A stretch of DNA of 64,000 bases from Siphonodentalium dalli (Eukaryota > Mollusca > Scaphopoda > Gadilida > Siphonodentaliidae), in assembly GCA_032622095.1 (NCBI GenBank), contig CP136068.1, positions 115,991,509 through 116,055,508 on the forward strand, read 5' to 3'. The translations under genes were made by a program, and so were the position numbers. Position 1 is the first letter of the stretch. Each line of letters begins with the position of its first letter. Under the pieces are notes generated by a model, which made no database searches, had not been told where the DNA came from, and worked only from the letters and a program-made list of their open reading frames with translations. Below, one piece after another: positions 1 to 12,375 of this stretch.

Positions 1-1250
1 AGGGCATAACTCTATTTCTGCCTGGTAATTCTTAAAAGGACTTCTTCTCAAGAACCATTGGGCCGATTTAGCTTATATTTGGTATGGAGGGTCCTTGTGT
101 GACTGGGGTTCAGATTTGTTGAAATGGGATCACTGGGTCAAATAGTGGCAGAGCCAGGGAGATAACTCTTTAAACAAAAATTTTGATTGAACTTCTTGCT
201 CATTTGAATTTTTTTTTTTTTTTAAATAATTTTTTTTTATTTATATCAATCATATATTTTTTTAAGTTAATTATTAAAGACACATATATTAAAGAAGCCC
301 CTCACCCTTGCCCATTGCTGCTTCTAGCATCCCTGTTATCAAACGCTTGTTTTAAATATCTTTCACAGTCACAATACAATACACCCTGTGCATATGCTAG
401 AATGCTATCTCTTACAGTGAAATTATTAATACTACAGGTCAGCATACCAGTCCACTCTGTTGATAATCAATTATCCACATGCCAAATCTGACAGTGCAGT
501 ATCAACAAGCACACAGCTCTCTCTCTCTAGCCAGACCAGACAGGTTTTGTTTTGGTAATTAATTTTGGAATTGAGTGTCAAATGTATTCCCAGGAGCCTT
601 CAGTCTCTACTCATATAAACTATTACTTTGTTCAAATGGTAGGTCTGTCATTTATAGAGTTTTAACACTTCCTTTCAGTGAATTAATTTCAACCCTATAA
701 ATGGTTCTGTAGTGTGTGTGGACCACCATTTGTTGATTGAGACTATTTCTAATAGAGACAGCTTTATAAGTTTTAAGAATCAGCCAATAACTCCAAAAAC
801 TTTTAACCTCTTCCATAAGACAAACTTATTTCAAGTTTGGTACTGATTATAGTTTTAAGCTCACCGGAGTCAAAGACTCCGCTGGAGCTACCAGGTATAG
901 TCATCACTCCTCTTCCATCGTCCATCAAAAATTGTTTAAACATCTTCTCTAGACACATAATACCAAATGGGTTCATATATGGTGTGGATGTTCACTAGGT
1001 GACTCATTCAGATTTGTTAAAATGAGGTCACCAAGTCAAATAGTTGCGAAGCCAGGGCCATAACTCTTTCCCTCCATAGTAATTCTTAAAACAACTTCTT
1101 AAGAACCATTGTGCCTATTAGACTTATATTTGGTTTGGATGATCCTTGGTTTACTGGGGTTCAGATTTGTTTAAAAGGGGTCACTGGGGCACAAACATGG
1201 ACAGACCAGGGTCAATATCTTTAAAAAAAAAAAAAAAAAAAGATTTTTTT
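1..1250. repeat. Dispersed mollusc-type repeat, two related copies
   Basis: No gene is visible. The segments at about 1-175 and 955-1215 are diverged copies of one repeat: both carry 'ttcagatttgtt', a 'ggtcactgggtcaaatag'-like stretch, an 'agccaggg..ataactctt' stretch and 'aagaaccattg'. A short palindromic motif at about 856-885 (agctcaccggagtc, then gactccgctggagct) followed by 'catcactcctcttccatcg' resembles the start of a repeat I associate with bivalve genomes. Poly-A and poly-T runs at 210-240, 1213-1242 and 1339-1362 break the region up. Family assignment is inference. Confidence 0.5.
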
Positions 1251-2094
1251 TAGATTTAAATTCTTACTAAATTCAACCAAAAAAAACAACATTTTATATG
1301 GAGGAAAAAAACATTTACATTTTACTAGTTGCTCAATTTTTTTTTTATGAAATATTTTTTTTAATTTTAAATATTAATAACGTTATAACAACATACTGAC
1401 TATTGTAGTCTCCAGAGTCCCAGTCTTCTCCGTCTTTACAGTCTGGTGAGCGACCCCACAGTCATTGACTGTCTTGTTATTTCAATGATTCAACTCGGAT
1501 TTTTTTCCCTCCAAAATACCTTTAATGAGAATGATCTATGATTTAACATTCTCCCACAAGAACTGCAACAGATGCATCGTGCAAATAACAACATCAACAA
1601 GCAATATCCTTACGACTTAAGAGAGTTTCATATATTTTCACACCTATCCTCACATCGAGTTTTTGCACATTTTAAATGCTCATGCCTGCCTTTTATGAGC
1701 TTTGGTGAGGAGTAATTTAATCGACATTATGGTTCCGTGAATGGTTATGGAAAACTTTTAGGAGGATAATGACAAAGCCAGAATCAAAAGATAAAATAAG
1801 ATAAGGTATGATCAATATTATAACGCGAAGTCGAGTTTCGTAGCTACGGCAAACGTGCTACGGCAAACGTGTATAAGCTTGGGTTGAAAATGCTTTAATT
1901 GTAACTGGCTATCATACACTGGCGATAGCGATCAGAATTCATGAAAATGAAATTATTAAGGGCAGTAACTCCGACTGCTCTTTAACTCGATCAATATCTT
2001 ATATATCGCCATTTGCAGACATTTGTCTGCCAGTCAAACACCCGCCCACCCGACCTCGCCAAGCTACATGTACAAGAAAACCATAGTCAGAAAT
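1251..2094. other. No gene recognised
   Basis: AT-rich unique-looking sequence. A 15-base direct duplication (gctacggcaaacgtg) occurs at about 1843-1871. Nothing else is supportable. Confidence 0.4.
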
Positions 2095-2682
2095 GGTAAC
2101 GCCACCAAGATCATATTATTAGCCATAAATATAAATTATAATATAAAATATATTGGTTACATGAATTCCGTTAAAACAACTAATCCTTCAAATTATTACA
2201 AAAAACTACGGCTTATTACTGCAGGATTTTCTTTCACCAAACCAGAAAGCTTCTAAATGCGGATAAAACATTGGGTTCCCTCCATAAAATCTTCAAGTGT
2301 GCATGACCCAGCCATTGTTCCTACCTAAGCATCGAACGCAATTAACGCGGTCATAATAGTTACATACTGCAACTATAAGCATCCATCGAATACACACCCC
2401 ACGAAAACCCGAAATGTGTTGTCCTGCGACATATCCCATCGCTATAGCTCAATTTGACACGGCATCCAGATTAGCCTTTCTACAATATCCTAAAACAATA
2501 AAGCTTCTCAATAGAACTTTCACGAACTTGGACATTCCAACTACAGCTTTTACAAGATCGGGGTCGCAGTACAACTTTAACGCGTCCCAAAATAACCGGA
2601 AAAAAAAACAATTATCTATTTATAAAATCCCCATAGGTACACATATTTCTAAAATTTGCCAACAGTATACACCGGTGGCGTT
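2095..2682. mobile_element. Small non-autonomous element, family A (full-length copy)
   Basis: It starts with GGTAACGCCACC and ends with GGTGGCGTTA, an imperfect terminal inverted repeat. The same left end followed by 'aagatcatattatt' recurs at 11914 and 41179. The right end 'acagtatacaccggtggcg' recurs at 41348, and a related end occurs near 17705. No coding capacity. The copy at 41179-41357 is a short internally deleted version, so the family behaves like a MITE. The uninterrupted segment around 2108-2130 serves as the empty-site comparison for the insertion at 11940. Confidence 0.55.
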
Positions 2683-3480
2683 AATAAATGTCGAGTAAAA
2701 ACAAAAACTCGACCAACAATGGTGGACTATCATAATAAGTTATTAGGGTTAGTATACTATTGTAACATATGCACCCTGGTGCAGCAGGGCCCCGCATTAT
2801 AATTATACCAGGATTTTATTATCGTGGTTTATATAATTCGCACGTGCTAAATAACCATGACTGACTCATAAGGTTGCGCACCGATGAATGGTGCGAAATG
2901 GTATAGTTCACTGGATTTTCATCATGAAACATCTTAAAACTCTATCTTGCAAGTTTCAGATTGTCTACGATAACGTTTGTTGAGCTACCCCTATACCACA
3001 CCGCTTGTTTTATTGAAGTAGACTTACTAACACAAATATGCCAAGTCCCATCCATAGCTATCACTTGGCCGATTTGGGTTACGGAATTTCCATACCATTT
3101 GACTACACGAGTGTGTCGGGAAAACTTGCAGAGTCGATTGTGGTTTAAATTGAGATTTTAATATTTTATGTCACTTTAAATAGAGATTTCAACACGATGT
3201 CTCTCATACACGCACTGCCTGTGGGAAACGCAATCACGGGGGCAATCCAATTATATTGTAACACTTTGGATATGGACGCTTCCCAAAAATAATAACATTA
3301 AAATGACCTAATGAATGTTAATGATCTGGCAAATGGTAAGCCGCTAGCAACATGGGATCAAAGAAATCAAAAGATAATTAGGACGGACTGGCCAGCTGGA
3401 GGGACTCTCAGCTGGACTGTCGACCGAAAAGTCACGATGCGATCCTTTATGTGGTCTGGCCCGTCAGCCGCTAACGCCCG
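2683..3480. other. No gene recognised
   Basis: Mixed AT-rich sequence. Short frames here (for example 2961-3161) have no recognisable domain and no splice context that I can support. Confidence 0.4.
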
Positions 3481-3926
3481 CAGAGATCATATTCCACCAG
3501 TACAAAACCTGGGAACTTTTTGAAGGTTTGACATGGAAACTTATACAGTCAAAAAAATAACACGGGGAATATATTTCTTAGTTATTATCTGTTCCTTAAT
3601 AATGTACTTCACTGCATAGATGGAGGTTCCAACTCGAAACTGCATGCTTTTCGTGACTTGTGTGAGCTGATATCGCAATAAACATTTAATTAATTACCCA
3701 TGACAAATGTCACAATTGTAAGCGACGCAAAGCAAAATCTATCACAAATTCACTTAAATCGTGAAATTTCGAGTTGGGATCTTCACCTGGAGTGAAGTTC
3801 ATTATTAAGGAACAGATAATAACTAAGAAATATATTCCCCGCGTTATATTTTCGACTTTATAAGGTTCCCTGTCAAAACTTCAAAAATGTTCCAAGGTTT
3901 TGTACTGGTGGAATATGATCTCAGAG
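3481..3926. mobile_element. Foldback (long terminal inverted repeat) element
   Basis: The arm at about 3486-3660 reads back as the reverse complement of about 3775-3923. Matching stretches include 'catattccaccagtacaa' against 'ttgtactggtggaatatg', and the stretch around 'ttagttattatctgttcc' against its complement near 3800. The arms are about 150-170 bp with a spacer of about 110 bp. There is no transposase frame, so this is probably a MITE or foldback element. Confidence 0.6.
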
Positions 3927-3966
3927 TAGAGATTCATGGCATCATTGCCATGATTTAGTATATTAA

Positions 3967-4470
3967 AGGCCGGGCGGCGTTGCAGAAATATTCATATTTG
4001 TTCAAATCGCCATCAACGGAAGGAATATTAAAATGTATATAGTTTTTTTCATATGCCAAACATATTCAGCGCGTAAATAGTATATTGTCGCCAAGACGTA
4101 CGATGGTGCACGTAAACAAGAACCTTCTCGTGTTACAGAAGTTTACATAACACAGCGCAATTCTATTGGCTAATCACACACAGATGATATAAACGCTCTT
4201 TATTATTTCCATATCAGGAAAACAGTAACAAATAATGCTCTTTATGTTTACCATATCAGGATCTAAACAAAAGCCAGGTTCTGTAACGTTTTTTTGCTTT
4301 TGTTTACATAACAAAGGAAAATAATTGACAATTACATACTGTTTATGCCATATTTCTGATTGGCATAAGAACAAAGTCTGTCTATATTTTACTATTCATT
4401 CTGTTTATGACGGTTTTTGACGGAGCTGAATATTTTAACAGCATACCCACCGCCAACGCCGCCCGTATCT
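3967..4470. mobile_element. TTAA-flanked MITE, family B copy 1
   Basis: It is flanked by TTAA at 3963-3966 and 4471-4474. Its termini are AGGCCGGGCGGCGTT and AACGCCGCCCGTATCT, an imperfect terminal inverted repeat. A second copy of about the same length and very similar sequence is at 53743-54265. It is non-coding: the short minus frame at 4174-4374 lies inside the repeat and is also partly present in the other copy. TTAA duplications occur with piggyBac and Kolobok transposases; which one mobilised this family cannot be told from the sequence. Confidence 0.65.
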
Positions 4471-4474
4471 TTAA

Positions 4475-5355
4475 GAACCCGATTGTTGATTTCATCATGT
4501 GAATAAATAGTGTTCAAAAAAATTATTGTGCTCAAGAAGTTTAATCTTACGTCGAATTACCTGCGGGAGTGCTATCATATGCCCAAGTTTTATCTTATAA
4601 AGTTGTATGGAACAAAACATTTTGAGAACATATTTAGTAATGTGGTAGCATGGCTTGGGTTTGGCTGCAGCAATGTGACTAAAGCAAAGTGGAGTAAAAC
4701 TACACGTACTGGGCAACCGAGCTTACAATGTATGTGTTTCATAGTATAATGATCGTGGTGAATTCGAGATCCCACACAAACCATTATAAAGTGAAGATTA
4801 CATCTCTTGTATTATTGCGAAGGTGTAATGCCATATCTTGTGAGACAACCTTTGATCAAGGACAAAATTAATATGGTATTAAAATAAGCTATAATATAAA
4901 TTTAAAAGCTTTTAAAAATGTTTTATCCGCAGGACCTTGCATGCGAATGATGTGATAATTAACTTACCGAAGTACTGGGTATATATGAGACATCCTGTAT
5001 TATCAGTACGAGTTACCCATCATATCTCTACATATTTCAAAAGTAAAAGGGCCGTAGAACATGTTATGATCGATAGCGACAGCATTGGAAATCATTTGTT
5101 TGGTTATGGTACGATTTTTGCGTTCATATTTCTGAAGGAAAAAAAACGCTTGAAATTTCGAAGAAAAACTAAGTTTATTCTATGACAACCACGATGATGA
5201 TAATGCGACACAGTTTGGTACAGGTTATTCCGTTACTATATTGTGTTAACGGTAATATAGTCAAGGGGACTTCACGTAAAGAACATTAAAACTATATTTA
5301 ACGCGGATTTATCGAATTATATGGAAATGTGCCTTGTGAAACACAAAAACCTAGT
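4475..5355. other. No gene recognised
   Basis: AT-rich sequence. Short overlapping frames on both strands near 4510-4780 have no recognisable product. Confidence 0.4.
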
Positions 5356-5359
5356 TTAG

Positions 5360-5751
5360 CCCTTTACCCAACAGAAGGGCCCTGTGCCAATGCATTCTCT
5401 TATATATGCGAGTCGACCATAGGTCGCCTCGCATATATAAGAGAATGCATTGGCTTAACACATTAAAAATTATAAAATTGTTAAAGAATGTAAGAAAAAA
5501 TGGTAAAAAGTGTTTTAAAAAGATGTTCTTTAGGCCAATGCATTCTCTTATATATGCGAGGCGACCTATGGTCGACTCGCATATATAAGAGAATGCATTG
5601 GCACAGGGCATAACTGTAACTATCACAGTGTGGTCAAGGAGCCGGTTCCAATGATATCCATATGTGTATGGTTCTATTGAGACAGACCGAAGATATTTTA
5701 GGCTGTTGAAGCTTTATTTGGCCGGTTTTGGCCGGTTTGTTGGGTAAAGGG
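5360..5751. mobile_element. TTAA-type (piggyBac-like) MITE with two 69-nt hairpins, copy 1
   Basis: The termini are CCCTTTACCCAACA and TGTTGGGTAAAGGG, with TTAG before and TTAA after (target TTAA, one side mutated). Inside lie two 69-nt near-perfect inverted repeats in opposite orientation, at 5386-5454 and 5534-5602. Each has 27-nt arms starting GCCAATGCATTCTC and a loop containing GACCATAGGTC. They are followed by a region with the doubled 'ggccggttttggccgg'. TTAA target plus a CCC start is the signature of piggyBac elements; no transposase is present. Other copies are at 27357, 43496 and 46986. Confidence 0.8.
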
Positions 5752-5755
5752 TTAA

Positions 5756-7080
5756 AGGACGTGCCAATAAAAAAACGCATGACCGAATGAATTAGTCGAA
5801 AACTCGCACTGACCTGTCGGCGTGGGACAATTCTTCCACACACCATACAACCAACATTTTCATCCGAATGATCCCAAACTTCATAGGGAATTTAATACTG
5901 GTCAAGAATGAGTGTGGTTAGGGGATTTGTCACTTAACTGCATAATGAACTCACTGATACTGAACTCGTTGAACAGATTATATATATTCTTTGTTTTGGA
6001 AATCACAATTTGCTGATTGCATGGCTTTTGTCTGCACCTGATTTGACTATAGTATTTGTGTATGTCTCCAATACCAATAGTCATGCATGGTTGAAATTGA
6101 ATGGCAATGGCCATGATTCCGCAGCGTTAACATGTTGGGGTGACAGCCATGTTCAATGCTCAGAATGGTTTATGATTTCAATACAAATTCTCAATATTGG
6201 TATATTCATAGAGACCAATGTTGCTCACAAGCGTTGGTGTCACAGTCAGACCATTAAAAGTAATACCTCTTACATATGGGAAACTGGATGGGAGGGAGCC
6301 TTTTAGCTCACATGAGACGAAGTCTCCGATGGAGTGACAGTCATCACTCCTCGTCAATTCAGTCATGATATTGCGTTTTGGTGTGTATGGTCCATGGGTA
6401 GTTGGAATTTAAATATTTTAGAATCGGGTCAGCCATTAAAAATAGGGCATATCAGGTTGGAAGTTTCCAAAATTTGGGAAGCTTGAGGTATTAGTTGTAA
6501 AAAATTCAAACCTAAGGGGGTGTGCAAAGGAATGTTACGAACTTGGGAGTGTGTTTGCTCCAGTTGTGAGGGCACATACTAAGTCGCCCCATGAAGTCTT
6601 TACGGTAATGTGATTTGACTCACCAGTCATTGACTGTCTTGTATAAATGCACGGCCTCCAGAAAACAAACAATACATCTGTAATATATGCCTCACATTAC
6701 ACCAGTAACCTTTTCACCAACTCCCAATCGTCTCAATGCAGCAGATTCCATTAATCCAAGGTGTCATAGGCCACCCTACATGTATATGCATCATATTGCA
6801 TAGTACTTCATGGTAGCACAGCCGTTTTTGCCACACCCCACTTTCTTTTAGTGGCAGATTCCATCATTCCATGGTTTGCTCGGGTTTTTGAATGGGAGAA
6901 GGAATCTTCAAAAACTTGCAAAAATAATACTTTTGATACCTTTGTACCAAAAGTAACCAATTGTGGTGTTTCAAGTTATTTGCCAATCTGATTTTGTAAA
7001 CAGTCAATGTTGCCGGAGTAGCAAAGTTAAATATATACCAAATTTTACCGTTTTCCAATGATCTTGATCTTAGCATTATT
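5756..7080. other. No gene; fragments of dispersed repeats
   Basis: A fragment of the 'agctcac...' family lies at about 6302-6362 (tagctcacatgagac, then gtgacagtcatcactcctc). A 'ttggaagtttcc' repeat related to 20760-21540 lies at about 6450-6570. No exon is supportable. Confidence 0.4.
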
Positions 7081-7300
7081 GACCTTGACCCTATATGTCA
7101 GTTTGGTGGACCATTAACGCACAGAATGAGTTGACATAATTTCTTCAAACACAAGGCTCATCGAGTTGCCAGCAGTGGCTGTTTCAACTTTTCTCCAAAT
7201 ATTTGATGCCGTTTCCTTGGTAACGGCAACAAATATTTGGAGGAAAGTTGAAAATGCCCATCCAAAAAGTGTCCACTATAACTAAGCAACACGTATGTGA
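7081..7300. repeat. Dispersed repeat X, copy 1
   Basis: Similar to the sequence that flanks the Harbinger-like insertion at 7560-7675 plus 10022-10230. Shared landmarks in order are 'ccaatgatcttgat..ta', 'cctatatgt', 'ggaccatttaacg', 'atgagtt', 'ttcaaacac', 'tctccaaatatttgatgcc' and 'ccaaaaagtg..actata'. This copy has an extra short palindrome around 7185-7250 (caaatatttg repeated and inverted). Confidence 0.55.
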
Positions 7301-7559
7301 AGTTACTAATCACAAAATCGTATTTATTTTAGTCTGACGGTCTCTTGAGGGTAATGAATCGTGACCACAAATATTATAAAAAGGTAATACTTAAAATGTG
7401 TTTATACATAAACTAAATGTTGTCACATGTTGATAGTGATATACCAAAGTGAACATAATGATTGCGCCACATGTGTAATTGCTGTATGTGGATTGATTTG
7501 ATGACTAACACACTAGGGGTAGCGGATTACGAGACAATTAATAAAAAAAACATAGACCA

Positions 7560-7675
7560 AAATATACCTTTTTTTCCAATGACATTGACCTTAGAATTGA
7601 CATTGATCCTATATGTTCTAGTGGCCGAGTTCGTTCGATGGACCATTTAACGGCAATATGAGTTAACATCCTTTA
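7560..7675. repeat. Dispersed repeat X, copy 2, left half
   Basis: Matches 7035-7140 in order and is then cut at TTA (7673-7675) by the Harbinger-like insertion. The repeat resumes at 10022. Confidence 0.5.
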
Positions 7676-8127
7676 GGGTGGATACACACATGCATGTAAT
7701 GTCTCCACACCAATAATTGACAAAATTAATCACCTGCGCGCGAGAGGTCAATTTCACCAGTGAGTTGTTATAAGCCATTATCAAACAAACTGCCATCAAG
7801 AAATTTCAGGCCAGTCATAAACATGTCTTCTTTCATGGATGCCGAAATGAGTAATTCTTGTCTGATATATGTTGCTGTTTTTCACGAGTTATAATTCATT
7901 TCGAAAAGTGGATTAGAGCCGGTCGATTTTATACTTGATTTGTTTCTGTCATTTCTTGGAAACAGGGTCATCCAAAACAAAAATAAAATATGCAGAATTC
8001 TTTTATAGGATGATACCGGCTTGTTGAGATTTCTCTGATAATTTGAGAGCGAGCTCAAGTGATAACATTAATTCAATTGGGATTACAAATATTCATTATA
8101 GCGCCAAAAAATAATGCAGGTACAGCG
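7676..8127. mobile_element. 5' part of Harbinger-like element (duplicated)
   Basis: This 452-bp segment is almost identical to 8689-9140; the two differ at only a couple of positions that I can see, such as 'gagttgttat' versus 'gagtagttat'. It begins with the same terminus GGGTGGATACACAC after TTA. It has no matching right end of its own: the similarity stops after 'gcaggtacagcg' and 561 bp of unrelated DNA follow (8128-8688). It looks like a recent direct duplication of the left end, offset by 1013 bp. Confidence 0.7.
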
Positions 8128-8688
8128 AAGTGTACTCGAACGAAATCGACCACGCCATGTTCGTATGCTCTTCTCCAGCCGCACTCATTATTAGAAACTC
8201 TTTTTGATAAGGGATTATCTCTCGTTTCGGCATACCCGAATATTTTCACCTTGCGTCGTTAGCCAGAGATGACCTGGTAGCAACCCTCCTCGGAAGTTCT
8301 CTGGAAACCCTAACAGAACACATATCTCACTGCCTCAAGGAACTAGTACTATATTCTGCGAAGTAATTCCTGTACGTTCTCAGCACAATGATAAGGAATG
8401 GCGTACTGCAACCCGTGTCTCGTCCATTGTAATTATCTTCTCAACACCCACGCATGTTGTAACGACTAACTGTCATATCTGTTGGACAAATCAGATTTTC
8501 CTGCAACAAAAGCTGTTGTGAACATTCAAATGCATATATGCTTCACTCTCGTGGTTTCCAACACCTCTCCATACTTGTACATAACGGCCCACCACATTGG
8601 TCAGGGGAGCCCACTTTAATCCAACTGTATTTATATGTCATGTGTATCGATCTCTCCAATACTTGGAGGTAATAAAGATATCTCTTTA
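8128..8688. other. Non-homologous segment between two element left ends
   Basis: No gene or transposase domain recognised. It is bounded by the two copies of the 452-bp left end. Either it is a remnant of a longer internal region or unrelated DNA trapped by nested insertion. Confidence 0.4.
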
Positions 8689-10021
8689 GGGTGGATACAC
8701 ACATGCATGTAATGTCTCCACACCAATAATTGACAAAATTAATCACCTGCGCGCGAGAGGTCAATTTCACCAGTGAGTAGTTATAAGCCATTATCAAACA
8801 AACTGCCATCAAGAAATTTCAGGCCAGTCATAAACATGTCTTCTTTCATGGATGCCGAAATGAGTAATTCTTGTCTGATATATGTTGCTGTTTTTCACGA
8901 GTTATAATTCATTTCGAAAAGTGGATTAGAGCCGGTCGATTTTATACTTGATTTGTTTCTGTCATTTCTTGGAAACAGGGTCATCCAAAACAAAAATAAA
9001 ATATGCAGAATTCTTTTATAGGATGATACCGGCTTGTTGAGATTTCTCTGATAATTTGAGAGCGAGCTCAAGTGATAACATTAATTCAATTGGGATTGCA
9101 AATATTCATTATAGCGCCAAAAAATAATGCAGGTACAGCGTAGAAATTAAAAAGAGTGACACCCCCCCCCCACATTTATATATATGTTTCTCAAGCCAAA
9201 GGTTGAACAAGCTCCTAACTGTCACAAGCTTGAATTATAACATTTTCGACCACAATCCATGATTGGGGGATGGGCTGGTTATCGAAAGCTTCCTATAACT
9301 AAGGGAGTTAATTGAATGTATCAGCCGGGATTATCTGGGCAATATAATGTTTTACATAAATATTCCATAGTTGTAAATTTTGCGTGTACATGTATAACTG
9401 TATAACACAAGAGAGGAAAGGTGACGTAGTTGGGAACTCGTAGCTAGGCATTCCTTTCGCGTAATGAAGACAAACAGCAACACCATGCATTCTAATTTAA
9501 AGCTGTATAATATGTCCATAATTATATGAATAGCATAAATTGCTGCATATTAGATTAATCACTCGTAGAAAACAGACACGACAGACATGACTACGATATT
9601 TATAAAGCAGGGTGTCAGGACTCAGGTTGCTGCATGCACACCCCCCCCCCCCCCGTCGAGGAAATATGCAATGGTGAATTCGGTAGCTTCTGGGATAATA
9701 TAGCTCCCCGTGCATGTTGGGGGTCATAGCCCCCTGCGTTGGGGAAGAGGCCATCACTGGTATTAACATCAATAGAAGATTGGCACTGATTTGAACAGAA
9801 CGTCGACCATTTGAGTTATCGCGCGAATAATTATTTTAAGCGGTCTGACGACTTCGTCCGGGTCAACAGCTCTTCAGAGGTTCAGAGTTTAACTCACTGT
9901 GGTCAACCACAGTCGCAATGATTGGGTTGTCAGCGGATACATATTACACGGTGTGTATGATCCATGTAAAACGCCAAATACACGATATTTACAGAGATTA
10001 CATGCATGTGTGTATCCACCC
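8689..10021. mobile_element. Harbinger-like non-autonomous element, copy 1
   Basis: It has terminal inverted repeats GGGTGGATACACACATGCAT at the left and the complement (ending GTGTGTATCCACCC) at the right, with TTA on both sides (8686-8688 and 10022-10024). A 3-bp TTA duplication and G-rich termini fit PIF/Harbinger. The interior holds poly-C tracts near 9160 and 9640 and no transposase. A longer homologue (1723 bp) is at 55321-57043 with the same ends. It sits inside dispersed repeat X. Confidence 0.75.
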
Positions 10022-10230
10022 TTATTCAAACATAAGACTCATTTGTTCTCAACAGTGGCCTTTTTCAACTGTTCTCCGAATATTTGATGCCGTTACCATG
10101 GAAACCTGATTTTAGTCAGACAGCGGACCCCCCCCCCCCCTCCCCGGACACCCCTCCAAAAAGTGTTACCTATAGCTAAGCAACATACATTTGAAGTTTC
10201 ATGCTTTAGACATTAATGTTCAACCCTTAA
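10022..10230. repeat. Dispersed repeat X, copy 2, right half
   Basis: It continues the repeat broken at 7675. It begins TTATTCAAACATAAG, comparable with 'tttcttcaaacacaagg' at 7140, and carries 'ctccgaatatttgatgccg' and 'ccaaaaagtgtta'. A poly-C tract lies at about 10128-10140. Confidence 0.5.
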
Positions 10231-11255
10231 GGGACCCCATTATTACAGTAGAATTAGCGATAAAAGTACAATGATTCCCATAATATACCAAAATTTAATC
10301 AAAACTTGATTGTAAAGATTGGAAATGGTCAAAGAAAGCATTTAAAAATATTATGAAAATCATATTCAGCTTAAACTATTTAAAGTTACTACACTTTTAG
10401 CAATGTTTGTTGACAAATCTCTGTAACTATTTTGTTAACATATTGGGTTCAACACACACAATTTGGTTGTTGGAGAACTATCAATAGTGAATATAAGAAC
10501 AAAGTTTATCTATTTCTCCATGTTCTTCTCAGTGGTGATTTTTGTTACAGTCTTTTATATATATTTTTTACACATTTAACCAATGCGAGTGCCTTGTGTC
10601 CCTTTAACCAGGGATGTACTTGGTCTTTGGACTATCCCACTGGACTTCTAGTCCGCGGTCGCTTGACATTCCATCTTGAGATGTTTCCTTTTATAAATCT
10701 GCTTTAATTCAGCTATATCTTGTAATTAAACATTTTGTCATCATATAAGATGGGGGTTTATTTTGTTTATGGATGGATTGCTACCGTTATTGCAGGATTA
10801 GTTAAGGCAGGTTTCAACTTGATCCCAGGCCTGAATTTCATCACAATGGGACCATTTGGATATTTACAGAAATAAATAAATTAATCTCCTCATGTTTCAT
10901 TCCAATTTACATTATTTAAGCCATATAATTATAGTGGCGTTGGTTTGGTTCTCATGTGTCTGGTGTCCACAGCCTCAGCATACGATATCGAGATTAGACT
11001 CTCACTATCCCTCTGACCTCAGAATATTCATCAGTTCAGCAATGTAATTATTTCCATACCCTGTCCCCTTCAACTTGACATATATTTCCCATCGCTCTTC
11101 TTATATATACTTCACATCTATCTTCCACAATACAGAATAAGTATAACAATGTATATATAAACAGTATTTTAAACAGGATATGTTTGGCATGACGGGTACA
11201 TGCATACAATAATAATTACATATGAATAAATATACTATCAGATATTACTGGTACG
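10231..11255. other. No gene recognised
   Basis: AT-rich sequence with no supportable exon, duplication or inverted repeat. Confidence 0.35.
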
Positions 11256-11258
11256 ACA

Positions 11259-11370
11259 ATGTGGTGGTGGTGGTGGTGGTGGTGGTGATGGGGGTGAATA
11301 AGTGTGGGGTAAAGTAGACCTTATATAGGTCATGTGGTTCATTAAGGGTTGATAATGGGGGGGGGGGGGG
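11259..11370. repeat. (GGT)n microsatellite and 14-G run
   Basis: GGT repeats occupy about 11260-11288 and an uninterrupted run of 14 G lies at 11357-11370. Confidence 0.85.
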
Positions 11371-11913
11371 TACACGTGTTAAGGGTGGCCTGTATAGCCG
11401 ACAGGGGGATTGTGCTTGAACATTGGAGTTAATGGTGTACATAATAACTGTATATTACATTATTAATATATATAAAACATATAGTTTATTGATTAATCAC
11501 GAGAATCTTCCGGACGATTTAATAAATTTTAAGATTGCATCAAGGAGAACGAAATTATCATTGTCATAAAGCGTGATGTCACCAGTCAAAAGAGCTTTGT
11601 AGTAATATATTTGAAATTATGTCATTGTATCAATCAGTTCAGTTATTTGGGTTGAGTAGAAAGGACAGTTTATATCAGGAAGTGTTAAGTATCTTTCTTG
11701 GGAATCCACAGACACAGGATCGGTCATCAGGATTGAAGTTGCTCACTTTGTCGTCATTTAAATCGCTACAACCATTTCTCAGCCGGCAATGCAAAATGTT
11801 TGTTGGTCGATCACCTATGAGAATATAAGCCGGGATCTATTATCGGCTGTTGTCACCAACCTTGGGTAGAAGAAGGGCTAGCTATTAAGAACAAGAAAAC
11901 CATAGTCAGAAAT

Positions 11914-12375
11914 GGTAACGCCACCAAGATCATATTATTGCTGAATAGGTCACTCTCACCGGTTTTCTGTGATAAAATTACCCAGGTTCCTAATTTTGTG
12001 ATAAAGTTACCCAGGTTGGTGAGAATTGTGATAAAGTTACCCAGGTTAAGCAAATCTCACAATATCAACTCGATTTAAAAGTGACAGAGGGAAATATTGT
12101 TCAGTTTTGGCAAGTAATAGCCCTTATCAAGCATACATTAAGACATATTTGTACTGTATTTCGTCATTTTGATAAAAAAAAATCAATAATTTGTTGCTAA
12201 ACATGAACTATTATTAACCTGGGTAACTTTATCACATTCTTCTCCAACCTGGGTAACTTTATCACACTTTCAGGAACCTGGTTAACTTTGTCACAGAAAA
12301 CCGGTGAGAGTGACGTATTCAGCCATATTATTAGCCATAAATAGAAATTATAATATAATTATAATATAAACTAGC
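11914..12375. mobile_element. Family A element, interrupted copy
   Basis: It begins GGTAACGCCACC followed by 'aagatcatattatt' as at 2095. After the 384-bp insertion (11940-12323) it resumes with 'catattattagccataaat', collinear with 2109-2130. The right end is not clear. Confidence 0.6.
11940..12323. mobile_element. Nested TIR element with 9-bp target duplication (MULE-like)
   Basis: It is flanked by CATATTATT on both sides (11931-11939 and 12324-12332), and the paralogous empty site at 2109 has a single copy. The ends are long inverted repeats: GCTGAATAGG...CTCACCGG at the left and CCGGTGAGAGTGACGTATTC at the right. Inside each arm the unit GTGATAAAGTTACCCAGGTT occurs about three times in tandem (inverted in the right arm). 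A 9-bp duplication is characteristic of Mutator-like elements; no transposase is present, so the superfamily call is inference. Confidence 0.75.

Noticed and set aside
5386-5454. Hairpin considered as a microRNA precursor
   Set aside because: The stem is almost perfect, carried by multicopy elements and without a miRNA-like bulged structure; more like an element-derived hairpin. No expression evidence.
5351-5626. Frames across the hairpin MITEs repeated at several loci (for example ending in the same 'MHWHRALLLGKG' peptide)
   Set aside because: They are readings through the palindromic hairpins and appear only because the element is repeated.
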